A program made the position numbers and the translations under genes. Of a stretch of 21,622 bases of DNA, positions 5,056 to 12,651 are shown in pieces; positions within the stretch are counted from its first letter, which is position 1; each line of letters begins with the position of its first letter. Below the pieces are notes generated by a model. The model worked only from the letters and a program-made list of their open reading frames with translations. It made no database searches and had not been told where the DNA came from. The stretch comes from Pseudomonadota bacterium. Its GTDB lineage: Bacteria > Pseudomonadota > Gammaproteobacteria > Xanthomonadales > Xanthomonadaceae. Where the stretch lies: the NCBI GenBank assembly GCA_023457475.1, contig JAEWLO010000455.1, positions 1-21,622 of the forward strand, written 5' to 3'.

Positions 5056-7719
5056 CTACTGAACGCCCACGGAAACACCCGAGAAAGCCGTCTCGCCGCC
5101 GAGGATGAAGTACACCGCGTTGCCCACCAGTGCCGCGAACCGGATCGTCTCGTTGTTACCCTTTCGCGTGGAGGCCACATCGTAGGACTCGCGCGAGGCC
5201 GGACGGCCGTCCGCACCAAACAACGATACATCGCCAGTACCGCCGTAGCTGATCACGCTCAGGGTCGTCTTGCCAGCAGGCAGCGGCACCCGGAAGGCGA
5301 TGACATCACCTGCCGCCCCGCTGAGGCCCCCAACCGTTTCACCGGGTGCGATGCTGCGTATGGCGACCCCGTTTGAGGAAACCTGCGTCGACACGCTGTT
5401 GTAGTCGCGCTCGTTACCGACGCGCGTGGCCGTGACCACGGCCTCGGCGGTCTCCAGCAACGCCGACTCATCGGGAATCGCGTACGTCACGAGGACTTCC
5501 GCTGTCTCGCCTGGGCCGATGTCCAGCTGTGCTGGCTCAGCCTGGGCGCCAAAGCCATTGTCGGCGACGGCAGTCAACTGGAAGCGTCCTCCAACACCGC
5601 TGTTGGAGACCTCGTACGGAACCACCACAGCGTGCCCCGCAGCACCTTCCACCGGTATCTGCTGGCTGCGGCGGACCGCCAGGGTACTCGCCGACCACAC
5701 CGCCGGATGCACGCGCATGAACGCCTGCCCCTGCTCATCCGTGCCCCGGGCGCGGATCCGGAAGGGCGCGGCAGGTACCGGCACGGATCCAACATAGGTG
5801 TCCGCATCCTCCATCGGCATCTGCTTCGACATCGGCACGGTGAACAGCGCGTTGCCTGCCAGGTCAATAGCTTCGAAGCTGACACCCGTGACCGGACCGA
5901 ACAGAGACGCGGACGCCAGGGCATCGTCCCCCACCAGCGGGAAACTGCCACGCGGGAACACGCCACCGTGGATGTCCGCGTTCACCTCCACAAACTCGAA
6001 CAGGGGGAACTGGACGGCACCGATGCCGCCGGCAGTCAGCGCGTAGGGCCCGTTTCCAGAGACGGCCACCGACCAGATGCCTGCCGTCGGTGTGGTGATG
6101 CGGGCGGTGTAGTTGCCATTGAAGTTCCTGATCGCCACACCCGATCCCGCCGTCACCGTTGCACCCTGAGGATCCGTGAGCACCACCGCATGGCTGGCCG
6201 GAACATCGTTCGGCGGCACCGACAGAGCGATGGTGAGCTCGCGCATGCCTGTTTCCACCGGCAGGCTGTGACGATCCACGCTTCCAGCGGCCAACACCTT
6301 GCTGACATTGAGCACCTCACCCCGCCCATATCCCATCGCCGGAATGATGGCGTCGGCGAGCTGTGCAATCTGGGAAGGCTGTACCCGCACAACCTGGCCA
6401 CCGGTATCGCTCGCCAGCTGGATGTAGCCGGGATCTGTAGGCGAACAGCTGCCGGTCAGCGCGAAGTTGATTTTCAGCCCCTTCGACTTGGCCAGCGCCG
6501 TAAGCGCGTTGAGCTTGTCGCGGTCCTTCGATGTGGCGTCAGTAAATACCCATACATCCGCACCGAACGATGCGGCATTGGCGGCAGTCAGAATGCCGGA
6601 GTTGGTCAGCTCCGGGCAGTCCGTCCCACCCCCATGCAGTGCGATGCCATTGATATGAGACAGAAACATCTGGGGATCAACCGTGACGATCGCCGGATCG
6701 ATATCGGGATCGCCGTAGCTGACCAGGATGTAGTTCTCCGGTGCCAGTTCCGGGCTCTGCGATGCCGCGACGACCATCTGCCCAACCAGATCCTTAGCGC
6801 CCGCAATGCTGGCCGACATGCTGGTGGTGTAATCAACTACGGCGACGAAGGACGAGCGAACGTTGAAGAACTGTCGCAACGCATCGTAGTCATTCTCCAA
6901 CTCGTCGACGATGCCCTGCACGAACTCACGGGTTGCCTCGGCCGCGAGTGCGCGCGCAGCTCCGTGCAGCGGGTTCTGCGCAACACCTTCGGACGCTGCA
7001 TCATGGGCGCTGAGATCCTTGTTGATGCCCATGCACGTGGGTCGATAGTTACCATGGAAGCACTTGTTGGCGGGCAGTTGGTCGAGATCGCAACCGAACG
7101 TCTCGCGAGTTCCAAAACCAACGAAGTACGATGTACTCAGTCCGCCGCCTGCGCCAGCGGTGATGACATTGGGATTGGAGGGACAGGGTGCGACAGTTGC
7201 GGCGACACGGGGAATCACCGACACGCCAAGCCTGCGGTCAATATCGGTATTGCCAAGTTCAACCCATGTCCCGTGCGAGTAATAGTCCTGGATGGTATGC
7301 AGCGCCTTTCCAAGGTCTTCGCGGATCACGCGGGATCCAGGCCGCTGGCCACTCGGGAGTGCGCCAGTGGTACGTGCCGTCTGAATGATGCGCCGACGGA
7401 GCTCGATGATGCGCTCGCTGGCGGCAGATACGTCTTCATTGGTGAAGTGGCGCTCGGGACTGAACAACGCCGCCGAACCATCAATGATGTCGTCAACTTT
7501 CCGATTCTCGCTGGCGATGTGCTGCAACGCCAGATCATCCCACTGGAACACCATTCCGGCACCCGCATGCCCCTGAATGGCAGCGAGCTCCGTTTTGGTT
7601 ATTTCGGCATGCACGCTGACAGAAAATGCATGGGCACTGCCAGCCATCTGTAGAAGTGCCAGGCCAAGCGCGGTGCTGAGGGCGGCCGCTCCTGGCCGCG
7701 ATGAACTCAATCGCTTCAT
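5056..7719 (-). CDS. Large secreted protein with Het-C-like, VWA and PPC-like regions
   Basis: The 887-residue exported protein has a Sec signal peptide (basic MKRLSSSR, hydrophobic core, likely cleavage after AHA at 31). Residues about 32-160 resemble Het-C/zinc-phospholipase-like domains, with HFTNED at 91-96 and HTIQDYYSHGTWVELGN (141-157), giving His141, Asp145 and His149 as possible metal ligands. A von Willebrand A domain spans about 290-465, with a MIDAS-like DYTTSMS (296-302), GGGTDC (363-368) and VFTDA (391-395). Ig-like beta regions follow, and the last 90 or so residues resemble a PPC domain (GDVSLFGADG). The Het-C plus VWA order recalls the animal VWA7 proteins. AAGGAG just upstream of the ATG at 7719 fixes the start. 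Substrate and role are unknown; a secreted adhesin or metal-dependent hydrolase is possible. Confidence 0.8.
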   Translation of the reverse strand: MKRLSSSRPGAAALSTALGLALLQMAGSAHAFSVSVHAEITKTELAAIQGHAGAGMVFQWDDLALQHIASENRKVDDIIDGSAALFSPERHFTNEDVSAASERIIELRRRIIQTARTTGALPSGQRPGSRVIREDLGKALHTIQDYYSHGTWVELGNTDIDRRLGVSVIPRVAATVAPCPSNPNVITAGAGGGLSTSYFVGFGTRETFGCDLDQLPANKCFHGNYRPTCMGINKDLSAHDAASEGVAQNPLHGAARALAAEATREFVQGIVDELENDYDALRQFFNVRSSFVAVVDYTTSMSASIAGAKDLVGQMVVAASQSPELAPENYILVSYGDPDIDPAIVTVDPQMFLSHINGIALHGGGTDCPELTNSGILTAANAASFGADVWVFTDATSKDRDKLNALTALAKSKGLKINFALTGSCSPTDPGYIQLASDTGGQVVRVQPSQIAQLADAIIPAMGYGRGEVLNVSKVLAAGSVDRHSLPVETGMRELTIALSVPPNDVPASHAVVLTDPQGATVTAGSGVAIRNFNGNYTARITTPTAGIWSVAVSGNGPYALTAGGIGAVQFPLFEFVEVNADIHGGVFPRGSFPLVGDDALASASLFGPVTGVSFEAIDLAGNALFTVPMSKQMPMEDADTYVGSVPVPAAPFRIRARGTDEQGQAFMRVHPAVWSASTLAVRRSQQIPVEGAAGHAVVVPYEVSNSGVGGRFQLTAVADNGFGAQAEPAQLDIGPGETAEVLVTYAIPDESALLETAEAVVTATRVGNERDYNSVSTQVSSNGVAIRSIAPGETVGGLSGAAGDVIAFRVPLPAGKTTLSVISYGGTGDVSLFGADGRPASRESYDVASTRKGNNETIRFAALVGNAVYFILGGETAFSGVSVGVQ

Positions 7720-7819
7720 TACGTTCTCCTTGTAGGCAAGCGGCGTCCAGTTCTTCCTTTGCATTGGCCGCGTCAATGCGTCTGCAGTATTGCACTGCGC
7801 TGGAGTCATACCGATGCTT

Positions 7820-7834
7820 CACAGTGTTTCTGTG
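7820..7834. promoter_or_regulatory. Short inverted repeat, possible operator
   Basis: CACAG and CTGTG are separated by TGTTT in the 259-base gap between two divergent genes for exported proteins. It overlaps the CRP-like site by four bases. Its function is unproven. Confidence 0.3.
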
Positions 7835-7846
7835 CACCTAGTCACA
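7831..7846. promoter_or_regulatory. Candidate Clp/CRP-type binding site
   Basis: TGTGC-ACCTAG-TCACA differs by one base from the symmetric CRP consensus TGTGA-N6-TCACA. Xanthomonads use the CRP homologue Clp, which recognises similar sites and controls many exported proteins. It lies 112 bases upstream of the VWA gene and 133 upstream of the gene at 7979, so either or both could respond. I found no convincing -35/-10 pair nearby. Confidence 0.45.
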
Positions 7847-7978
7847 CTAAACCGCCTCTTTCCCATGAGTGCTTTCCGGAGGCATCACACGGATTCCATT
7901 CCTGCTCTGTCCGAGGTCCCACCCATCACGTCCTGCTAGACTGCCGGGCCCTCAAGATTTCAGGATGAACTCCGACAG

Positions 7979-9610
7979 ATGGAACTGCGTTTGATGCCCC
8001 TGCTGTGCGTGGCGCTGTGCGCCTTGTTGTCCAGCCCCAGCAGCAGCCACGCGGCCTCGTCGCCTTCTGAAGCACTCTACTTCGTCCGGCATTCGGTCAC
8101 GCGAGAGCTGACACAGGACGAGCCTCTCAATCACGCCGGCCTCTATCAGGTCGCGCTGCTTGAGGAACCGAAGGCGGGACGCAGCGTGCGCATTCGCCCC
8201 CTGTGGATCCGTCACGGCATTGCGCCGGCGTCCGACATCAACACATCGGCGCTGGATCCGGACAACGCCGAGGACCGCCCCGCCCTTGCCGTGCTCCAGG
8301 CGGGCTTCGCATCGAAGATTTCGTCCTCCGGCGAAGCAGGCGAACTGCAGGCCGTCGACGCACAGGCCAGCGCGGCGTTGAAGAAGCGCGACGGGGACAG
8401 GGCGGCGCAACAGCTGCTGCTTTCACAGGCCCCCGGGGTGCGTCCGTTCGTGCTTCCCGAGCGTCTGGAATCCGGCCAGCAGCTGCCCGCCTCCCTGCGT
8501 GTCGAGCCGTACGGCCCGTTCACCGCCCAGCTGAAGGTGCTTGAGCTGACGCCAGAGGCGGCGGTGTTTTCGCTGCGGGTGGACGAGCAGAGCATCAAGG
8601 GGGCCGGGCGCGTGGTCGTGCGCCTGCGCGATGGCATGCCCATCGAGCTGCGCATGCAGCTTGACCACAGCGCCACGCGCGCAGCGCCGGCCAGCAGCCA
8701 CCGCGTGCATGTGGCCGACATGGCCTACGACCCGCATCTGGACATGGCCGAAGACCTCGGCAATTACCAGGACTACGTCGGCCAGATCGAGCAGACGCTG
8801 GCGGGGATTCCGTTCAACGGCACGTATGACGAGGCCCGGTTGTATGCGCTGAACTCCCTTCCGCCGGCCGAGCTGCAGGCGCACATGGTGGGTAGCGATG
8901 TGCTGCCCGGGCTGGAGCGCAATATGGGCTTTGGCTGGGTGCCGCTGGGAGAATCCGGTCGGAGCGAGCTGGCGCTCGGGGCACGGCTTTCCAGTAGAAC
9001 GGGGGACGAAGCCCTGTTGGTGGCCCGAACCGGACCGGTCGTGGCGCTGGATGCCGACGGTGAGCGCCTGGACGACCTGACGCTGCAGACGGTGATGCCG
9101 CAGCTGTATCTGGGATCGCACTTCTCCGCCAACGAAGAGCAGCCGAACTTCCCGTTCCGGCTTCCGCTGGGCGTACCGCAGTCCCAGCGTGACCGTATCC
9201 ACACCTTCCGCATGCCGGTGATGGCCGAGGTCTATCAATGGCATTCGGTGGAAACCATTGCCGCAGGGGCGCAGTCGGCGGTGAATGCAGGGCTGGAGGT
9301 TGAGCTGGGCTCGCCCACGCGGGTGACGGTACGTCATCAGCGCGGACCGCAGCGCCAGTCGGTGGGCTTCTGGACGGTGGTGGTGCCGCTGGATGCCGAT
9401 GGCAAGGAGATCGCTTCCCAGCAGGTCGCCGTACTGCCGATTCCGCTCAAGCAGGTGACCGAGCTTGCCGAGGTGCCCCTTGCGTGGGAGAGCCGCGAGG
9501 TTCCCTACCGCACGGAGATTGCGGCCGAGAAGCCGATCAGCCAGCTGCAGCTGCGGCACTATCAGTGGGTGCTGGAGCCTCGGGTCTGGGATTTCCGGTG
9601 GCTGCCTTGA
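7979..9610 (+). CDS. Secreted protein of unknown function (543 aa)
   Basis: I do not recognise this family. The protein has a Sec signal peptide (MELRLMPLLCVALCALLSS, likely cleavage after SHA at 25) and no lipobox. The mature part is largely beta-rich with no evident membrane segment. Features include a run of Ala/Gln/Leu-rich helices at about 100-150, a beta region with HVHVADM-like character near 245, and a Trp-containing C-terminus (HYQWVLEPRVWDFRWLP) that looks like an ordered last strand. The ATG at 7979 has no good Shine-Dalgarno; AGGA lies 14 bases upstream, and an in-frame ATG at 7994 is possible but would shorten the signal peptide. It is divergent from the VWA gene and converges on the SDR gene. 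A periplasmic or surface location is the only supported inference. Confidence 0.7.
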   Translation: MELRLMPLLCVALCALLSSPSSSHAASSPSEALYFVRHSVTRELTQDEPLNHAGLYQVALLEEPKAGRSVRIRPLWIRHGIAPASDINTSALDPDNAEDRPALAVLQAGFASKISSSGEAGELQAVDAQASAALKKRDGDRAAQQLLLSQAPGVRPFVLPERLESGQQLPASLRVEPYGPFTAQLKVLELTPEAAVFSLRVDEQSIKGAGRVVVRLRDGMPIELRMQLDHSATRAAPASSHRVHVADMAYDPHLDMAEDLGNYQDYVGQIEQTLAGIPFNGTYDEARLYALNSLPPAELQAHMVGSDVLPGLERNMGFGWVPLGESGRSELALGARLSSRTGDEALLVARTGPVVALDADGERLDDLTLQTVMPQLYLGSHFSANEEQPNFPFRLPLGVPQSQRDRIHTFRMPVMAEVYQWHSVETIAAGAQSAVNAGLEVELGSPTRVTVRHQRGPQRQSVGFWTVVVPLDADGKEIASQQVAVLPIPLKQVTELAEVPLAWESREVPYRTEIAAEKPISQLQLRHYQWVLEPRVWDFRWLP

Positions 9611-9628
9611 TCGGGAATCGTTCCGATC
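9609..9628. terminator. Candidate bidirectional hairpin between convergent genes
   Basis: GATCGG(G)AA and TTCCGATC pair around TCG with one bulged G, starting at the stop codon of the upstream gene and ending 12 bases before the SDR stop. No T-tract follows on either side, so terminator activity is uncertain. Confidence 0.4.
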
Positions 9629-9640
9629 GCGCCCCTGTGA

Positions 9641-10507
9641 TCACGTACCGTAGTAGCTCGGGTGATCCAGATCGCTGAGCAGACTCGGCCCCTGAGGCGT
9701 CCAAGCGATACGCTTGCGGGTGTTCGCGCTGGAAGCGGACATGTTTGCACCTGCAAAGTGCGCGAACCACCCAAAATGTTCCCGATCACGCGGCTCGACA
9801 GGCAGATTCAAACGTTGCCCTATCGCTTCGGCGATTCTGCTGAAAGCCACGGATTGATCCGCGACCGCGTGATAGGTCGGCTGGGTGACGCCCTCTTCCA
9901 GCGCCAGCCGGAAAACGCGGGCAGCGTCCAGACGGTGCACACCCGACCAGCAGTTTTGACCTTCTCCGAGATAGGCGGAGACGCCGCTCTCTTTCGCAAT
10001 GCGGATGAGGATGGGAATGAAGCCGTGATCGCCCGGACCGTGTACCGATGGGGCCAGGCGCACCGTTGCGGCGCGTACCCCGCGCTCGGCCCATGCTCGG
10101 GCGGTGGCCTCGGATTTCCGGGGCGAGGTTGGACTGGGGATATCCGACTCATCGGCCCCACGCGGCAGCCCCAATAACCCCGATGTCACCAGCAACGGAC
10201 GGTTTGAACCCTGCAGCGCCGCACCGAGCGCATTGATCACGCGCCGATCCTGTTCGCAGTTCTCGATGAACCTGGAATAGTCGCTGCCCCATGCGGTGTG
10301 GATCACCGCGTCGGCGGACGCGGCGGCTGTGCGCAACGCGTCAAGGTCATCAAGTGTAGCGGCGACCGCCGTCGCACCCGCAGAGGCGAGCAAGGCGGCC
10401 TTCTCCGGGGAACGGACCAGACCCGTGACCTGATGACCCGCGGAAAGCAGATCCTCGACCACCGCAGAGCCGACCCAGCCGGTGGCACCGGTAACGAATA
10501 CGTGCAT
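9641..10507 (-). CDS. Atypical SDR-family NAD(P)-dependent oxidoreductase/epimerase
   Basis: The 288-residue Rossmann protein has the dinucleotide motif GATGWVG at 7-13 (Gly7, Gly10, Gly13) and a SDR-type HTAW segment. Its RLAPSVHGPGDHGFIP stretch is characteristic of atypical extended SDRs often annotated as epimerases or 3-beta-hydroxysteroid dehydrogenase-like. The usual Tyr-x3-Lys pair is not obvious: the region reads SPRKSEATARAW, so catalysis may differ. The start at 10507 is supported by AGGAG eight bases upstream; a longer in-frame form from 10561 would overlap the methyltransferase gene. It lies 41 bases after the O-methyltransferase on the same strand, so the two form an operon under the TetR-type repressor. 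The substrate is unknown; reduction plus methylation of a quinone or phenolic compound is a guess. Confidence 0.85.
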   Translation of the reverse strand: MHVFVTGATGWVGSAVVEDLLSAGHQVTGLVRSPEKAALLASAGATAVAATLDDLDALRTAAASADAVIHTAWGSDYSRFIENCEQDRRVINALGAALQGSNRPLLVTSGLLGLPRGADESDIPSPTSPRKSEATARAWAERGVRAATVRLAPSVHGPGDHGFIPILIRIAKESGVSAYLGEGQNCWSGVHRLDAARVFRLALEEGVTQPTYHAVADQSVAFSRIAEAIGQRLNLPVEPRDREHFGWFAHFAGANMSASSANTRKRIAWTPQGPSLLSDLDHPSYYGT

Positions 10508-10548
10508 TGAATGATCTCCTGTGTAACCGGCAAGTGCGGCAGGCCTGC

Positions 10549-11208
10549 TCAACCCAACCACATCGATAGTTCTACGTCCTCGCCAACGGGCACGGAAAGA
10601 TACCCCTTGCTTGTGTCGCGCACCCGTGCAAGGTAATCCGGGCTGAGATCCGCGTTGTCTGCAATGATCAGCGCACCAGGCCGCAGCCGGCGCTCCAACA
10701 GATCGAGAACCTCACAATAGATCGACTTGGCACCGTCGAGCAGCACCAGATCGATGTGCTCAGGGAGGTCGACCGCCAGTGTGTCCAGTGCGTCGCCACG
10801 GCGGATTTCGACCAGAGTGTCCAGGCTGGCTTCGGCCAGATGCTCGCGGGCCTTGGCGACCTTGGACGATTCGAACTCGCTGCTGATCAGCCGACCACCA
10901 CCGTTGTCACGCAGCGCTGCGGCCAGGTACAACGTCGAGAGGCCGAACGAGGTGCCGAACTCGATGATGTTCTGCGCTCTCGTGCTTCGTGCCAGCTGAT
11001 ACAGCAGCACGCCGGTGGTCCGGGAGACGGGCAGCCACAGGTCCTTGGCCTGGCTGTAGAACTCCAGATACCCGGTCTTGCTGCGCAGCAGGCGCTCGCG
11101 CTCTTCGTCGGGGATGGCGGCCAGCGCTGGGCTCGTCGCGTGCTCGGCTTGGTGGAAAAGGCGATCAAGCAGTGGGGCCAACGGGGCGGTGGTCAGGGAA
11201 ATGGTCAT
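10549..11208 (-). CDS. SAM-dependent O-methyltransferase, class I
   Basis: The 219-residue cytoplasmic enzyme is of the CCoAOMT-like family 3 O-methyltransferase type. SAM motif I is IIEFGTSFGLST (81-92), the acidic strand-2 end is SSEFE (109-113), RRGDALDTL (137-145) follows, and LVLLDGAK (154-161) with IIADNAD (181-187) corresponds to the metal/substrate loop. The first 60 residues form the helical cap and include FYSQAKDLWLPVSRTTG. Acceptor substrate is unknown. It is the first gene of the operon with the SDR and is read from a promoter overlapped by the TetR-type operator. The ATG at 11208 is preceded only by a weak GAAG. Confidence 0.85.
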   Translation of the reverse strand: MTISLTTAPLAPLLDRLFHQAEHATSPALAAIPDEERERLLRSKTGYLEFYSQAKDLWLPVSRTTGVLLYQLARSTRAQNIIEFGTSFGLSTLYLAAALRDNGGGRLISSEFESSKVAKAREHLAEASLDTLVEIRRGDALDTLAVDLPEHIDLVLLDGAKSIYCEVLDLLERRLRPGALIIADNADLSPDYLARVRDTSKGYLSVPVGEDVELSMWLG

Positions 11209-11224
11209 GAGGCGGCTTCATCCA

Positions 11225-11246
11225 AATGCGAATAAACATTCGCGTT
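11225..11246. promoter_or_regulatory. TetR-type operator O1 (22-bp palindrome)
   Basis: AATGCGAAT-N4-ATTCGCGTT is an almost perfect palindrome (8 of 9 pairs), 17 bases upstream of the methyltransferase ATG and over its predicted transcription start. The same half-site recurs in this gap and next to the tetR start. Confidence 0.7.
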
Positions 11247-11252
11247 GGAAAA

Positions 11253-11281
11253 ATAATATGACGGAAGATTCGCGTTGAAAA
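11253..11281 (-). promoter_or_regulatory. Candidate promoter of the methyltransferase/SDR operon
   Basis: On the minus strand, TTTTCA (11276-11281) and TATTAT (11253-11258) are spaced by 17 bases. The AT-rich -10 stands out in this GC-rich genome. Repressor half-sites lie over the -35 and immediately downstream. Confidence 0.6.
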
Positions 11282-11299
11282 TTCGCATCCATGTTCGCG
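11268..11299. promoter_or_regulatory. Additional repressor half-sites in tandem
   Basis: ATTCGCGTT (11268-11276), ATTCGCAT (11281-11288) and TTCGCG (11294-11299) are direct copies of the right arm of O1, spaced by 12-13 bases. They overlap or lie just upstream of the -35 box of the methyltransferase promoter. Confidence 0.5.
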
Positions 11300-11428
11300 T
11301 TTCGTTCCACCATGAGACTGTTGCGGCTGCGCGCTGGGCGGCAGTACCCAAGGATGTATGGCGATAAACATTCAGGTTTTTCGTCAGCAATGAACTTCAA
11401 GCGACCCGTCTGGAAGCCCCGAGGCCAG

Positions 11429-11458
11429 TTGAGAAGGGCTGATACGTCACGCTAGGAT
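11429..11458 (+). promoter_or_regulatory. Candidate tetR promoter
   Basis: TTGAGA (11429-11434) and TAGGAT (11453-11458) are spaced by 18 bases. Because the -10 box covers the ATG at 11457, it argues that translation starts at the downstream ATG at 11484. Confidence 0.45.
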
Positions 11459-11476
11459 GCGAATAATCCATCGCAT
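11457..11476. promoter_or_regulatory. TetR-type operator O2 (autoregulatory)
   Basis: ATGCGA-N8-TCGCAT is a perfect 6-bp inverted repeat with the same core and spacing as O1 (ATGCGA-N8-TCGCGT). It lies at the -10/transcription start of tetR and immediately before its ATG, consistent with autorepression. Confidence 0.65.
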
Positions 11477-11483
11477 TACCACC

Positions 11484-12107
11484 ATGACCGCCCGCCACCG
11501 CCCGCAGATTGCCTCCCGCAAACAGCCGCAGCAGGTCCGCTCGACGGAGCTGGTCGCAGCCATTCTTGAAGCTGCCCTACAGGTGCTGGCACAGGAAGGC
11601 GCGACGCGATTCACCACGGCGCGCGTTGCCGAGAGAGCGGGTGTCAGCGTCGGCTCGGTCTATCAGTATTTCCCCAACAAGGCGTCCATCCTGTTCCGTT
11701 TACAGGTCGATGAGTGGCAGCGGACAACGCGGATGCTGCAGCGCCTTATCGAAGACACCAGCACGTCCCCTCTTGAGCGCCTGCGTGCACTTGTGCACGC
11801 CTTTATCAGATCCGAATGTGAGGAAGCTGCTGTTCGCGGCGCACTCAGTGATGCAGCTCCTTTGTATCGTGATAGTCCGGAGGCGCGAGATGCCCGCATC
11901 GAAGGTGACCGGATGATCGAGACATTCATGATCGACGCCTTGCCACAGGCCTCCGCTTCAGAGCGCGAACGCGCGGGCGATCTCATCTTCACTACGCTCG
12001 GTGACGTGGGTAGCAGCTTCTCCAAGACGCGGCGAACCAAGGCCGAGATCAAGGCCCAGGCCGATGCAATGGCGGACATGTTCTGCGCCTATCTTCGGAC
12101 GCTCTGA
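11484..12107 (+). CDS. TetR/AcrR-family transcriptional regulator
   Basis: The 207-residue repressor has a classic N-terminal TetR helix-turn-helix: AALQVLAQEGATRFTTARVA then RAGVSVGSVYQYFPNKASIL (about 51-70). The C-terminal two-thirds is helical and would bind an unknown ligand and form a dimer. The start at 11484 (MTARHRPQ) is chosen because the earlier in-frame ATG at 11457 lies within the predicted -10 box; no Shine-Dalgarno precedes either, so the mRNA may have a very short leader. It is divergent from the methyltransferase/SDR operon, and repeated TTCGCG/ATGCGA half-sites on both sides of the gap indicate control of both directions. Ligand and physiological signal cannot be told. Confidence 0.9.
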   Translation: MTARHRPQIASRKQPQQVRSTELVAAILEAALQVLAQEGATRFTTARVAERAGVSVGSVYQYFPNKASILFRLQVDEWQRTTRMLQRLIEDTSTSPLERLRALVHAFIRSECEEAAVRGALSDAAPLYRDSPEARDARIEGDRMIETFMIDALPQASASERERAGDLIFTTLGDVGSSFSKTRRTKAEIKAQADAMADMFCAYLRTL

Positions 12108-12121
12108 CCACCCGCTCCAGT

Positions 12122-12141
12122 GCTACCCTTCGGGCAGTAGC
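12122..12141 (+). terminator. Weak hairpin after tetR
   Basis: GCTACCC pairs with GGG and TAGC around a TTC loop with a 3-base bulge, 14 bases past the tetR stop. There is no T-run after it. Confidence 0.3.
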
Positions 12142-12159
12142 CCTTCAGACACGAAGCCA

Positions 12160-12585
12160 GTGGACGGATACCACTTCATTTCCGCGCTCTTCGACATCGA
12201 GCCCGACGAGGACAGAGCGTCGGTGTCGTTGGGCCGTGGACGCCCACTCGCGCTCTGGCTCAGGTCACAGTTTGAAGGGCGTGGTTATGCCGTTGAGGAC
12301 GTCTTCCATGAGGATTGGGGCTGGTGCGTCATGTGCCAGTCCAAGCCTTTCAAGCTCTGGATTGGGTGCGGTGCCGTGGATGCGGTTAATGGCGAGTCTG
12401 GCGGCCTGGTGCCACCCGAGGGATCGATCGTCTGGCACTGCTTTTCTGTAGTTGAGGTGTCTTGGCTGGCCCGTGTACTCGGGCGGGTCGACACGGCAGC
12501 GGCAATGCGTCGCCTGGATGCTGATCTGCGTGATGTGTTGGACAGTCATCCGGCGGATATCCGGTTGGTTGATGGCGAGCGTTGA
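12160..12585 (+). CDS. Small protein with EDWGW motif, unknown function
   Basis: The protein of about 141 residues has no signal peptide or membrane segment. The central region, GYAVEDVFHEDWGWCVMC (about 44-61) followed by FKLWIGCG, resembles a set of small Trp-rich orphans in proteobacteria that I recall only as hypotheticals. A compact alpha/beta fold with C-terminal helix (AAAMRRLDADLRDVLDSH) is likely. Several such solitary small proteins act as immunity proteins, but no toxin gene is next to it, so this is only a possibility. The GTG at 12160 is chosen because the longer frame reaches back into tetR; the Shine-Dalgarno is poor and the true start is uncertain. It lies 52 bases after tetR on the same strand. 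Confidence 0.6.
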   Translation: MDGYHFISALFDIEPDEDRASVSLGRGRPLALWLRSQFEGRGYAVEDVFHEDWGWCVMCQSKPFKLWIGCGAVDAVNGESGGLVPPEGSIVWHCFSVVEVSWLARVLGRVDTAAAMRRLDADLRDVLDSHPADIRLVDGER

Positions 12586-12597
12586 TGGGTTCATGAG

Positions 12598-12620
12598 GGC
12601 CGGCCAACGGCCGGCGCTAC
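12598..12620 (-). repeat. SMAG-type repeat, unit C
   Basis: This copy is the exact reverse complement of unit A, ending in CTAC. It fills the gap between the convergent EDWGW-protein and patatin genes and may act as a 3' hairpin for either. Confidence 0.8.
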
Positions 12621-12651
12621 CGTTCCCGGGATGTCGGATGCGACGTTCGAC

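Noticed and set aside
5632..7653. 673-codon plus-strand frame opposite the VWA gene
   Set aside because: High GC content leaves long open antisense frames. The minus-strand frame has a signal peptide, a strong Shine-Dalgarno and recognisable domains, whereas this one is rich in Arg/His with no motif.
11352..11454. Possible 33-codon ORF upstream of tetR
   Set aside because: It ends inside the tetR promoter, has no convincing ribosome binding site and the peptide has no recognisable feature.
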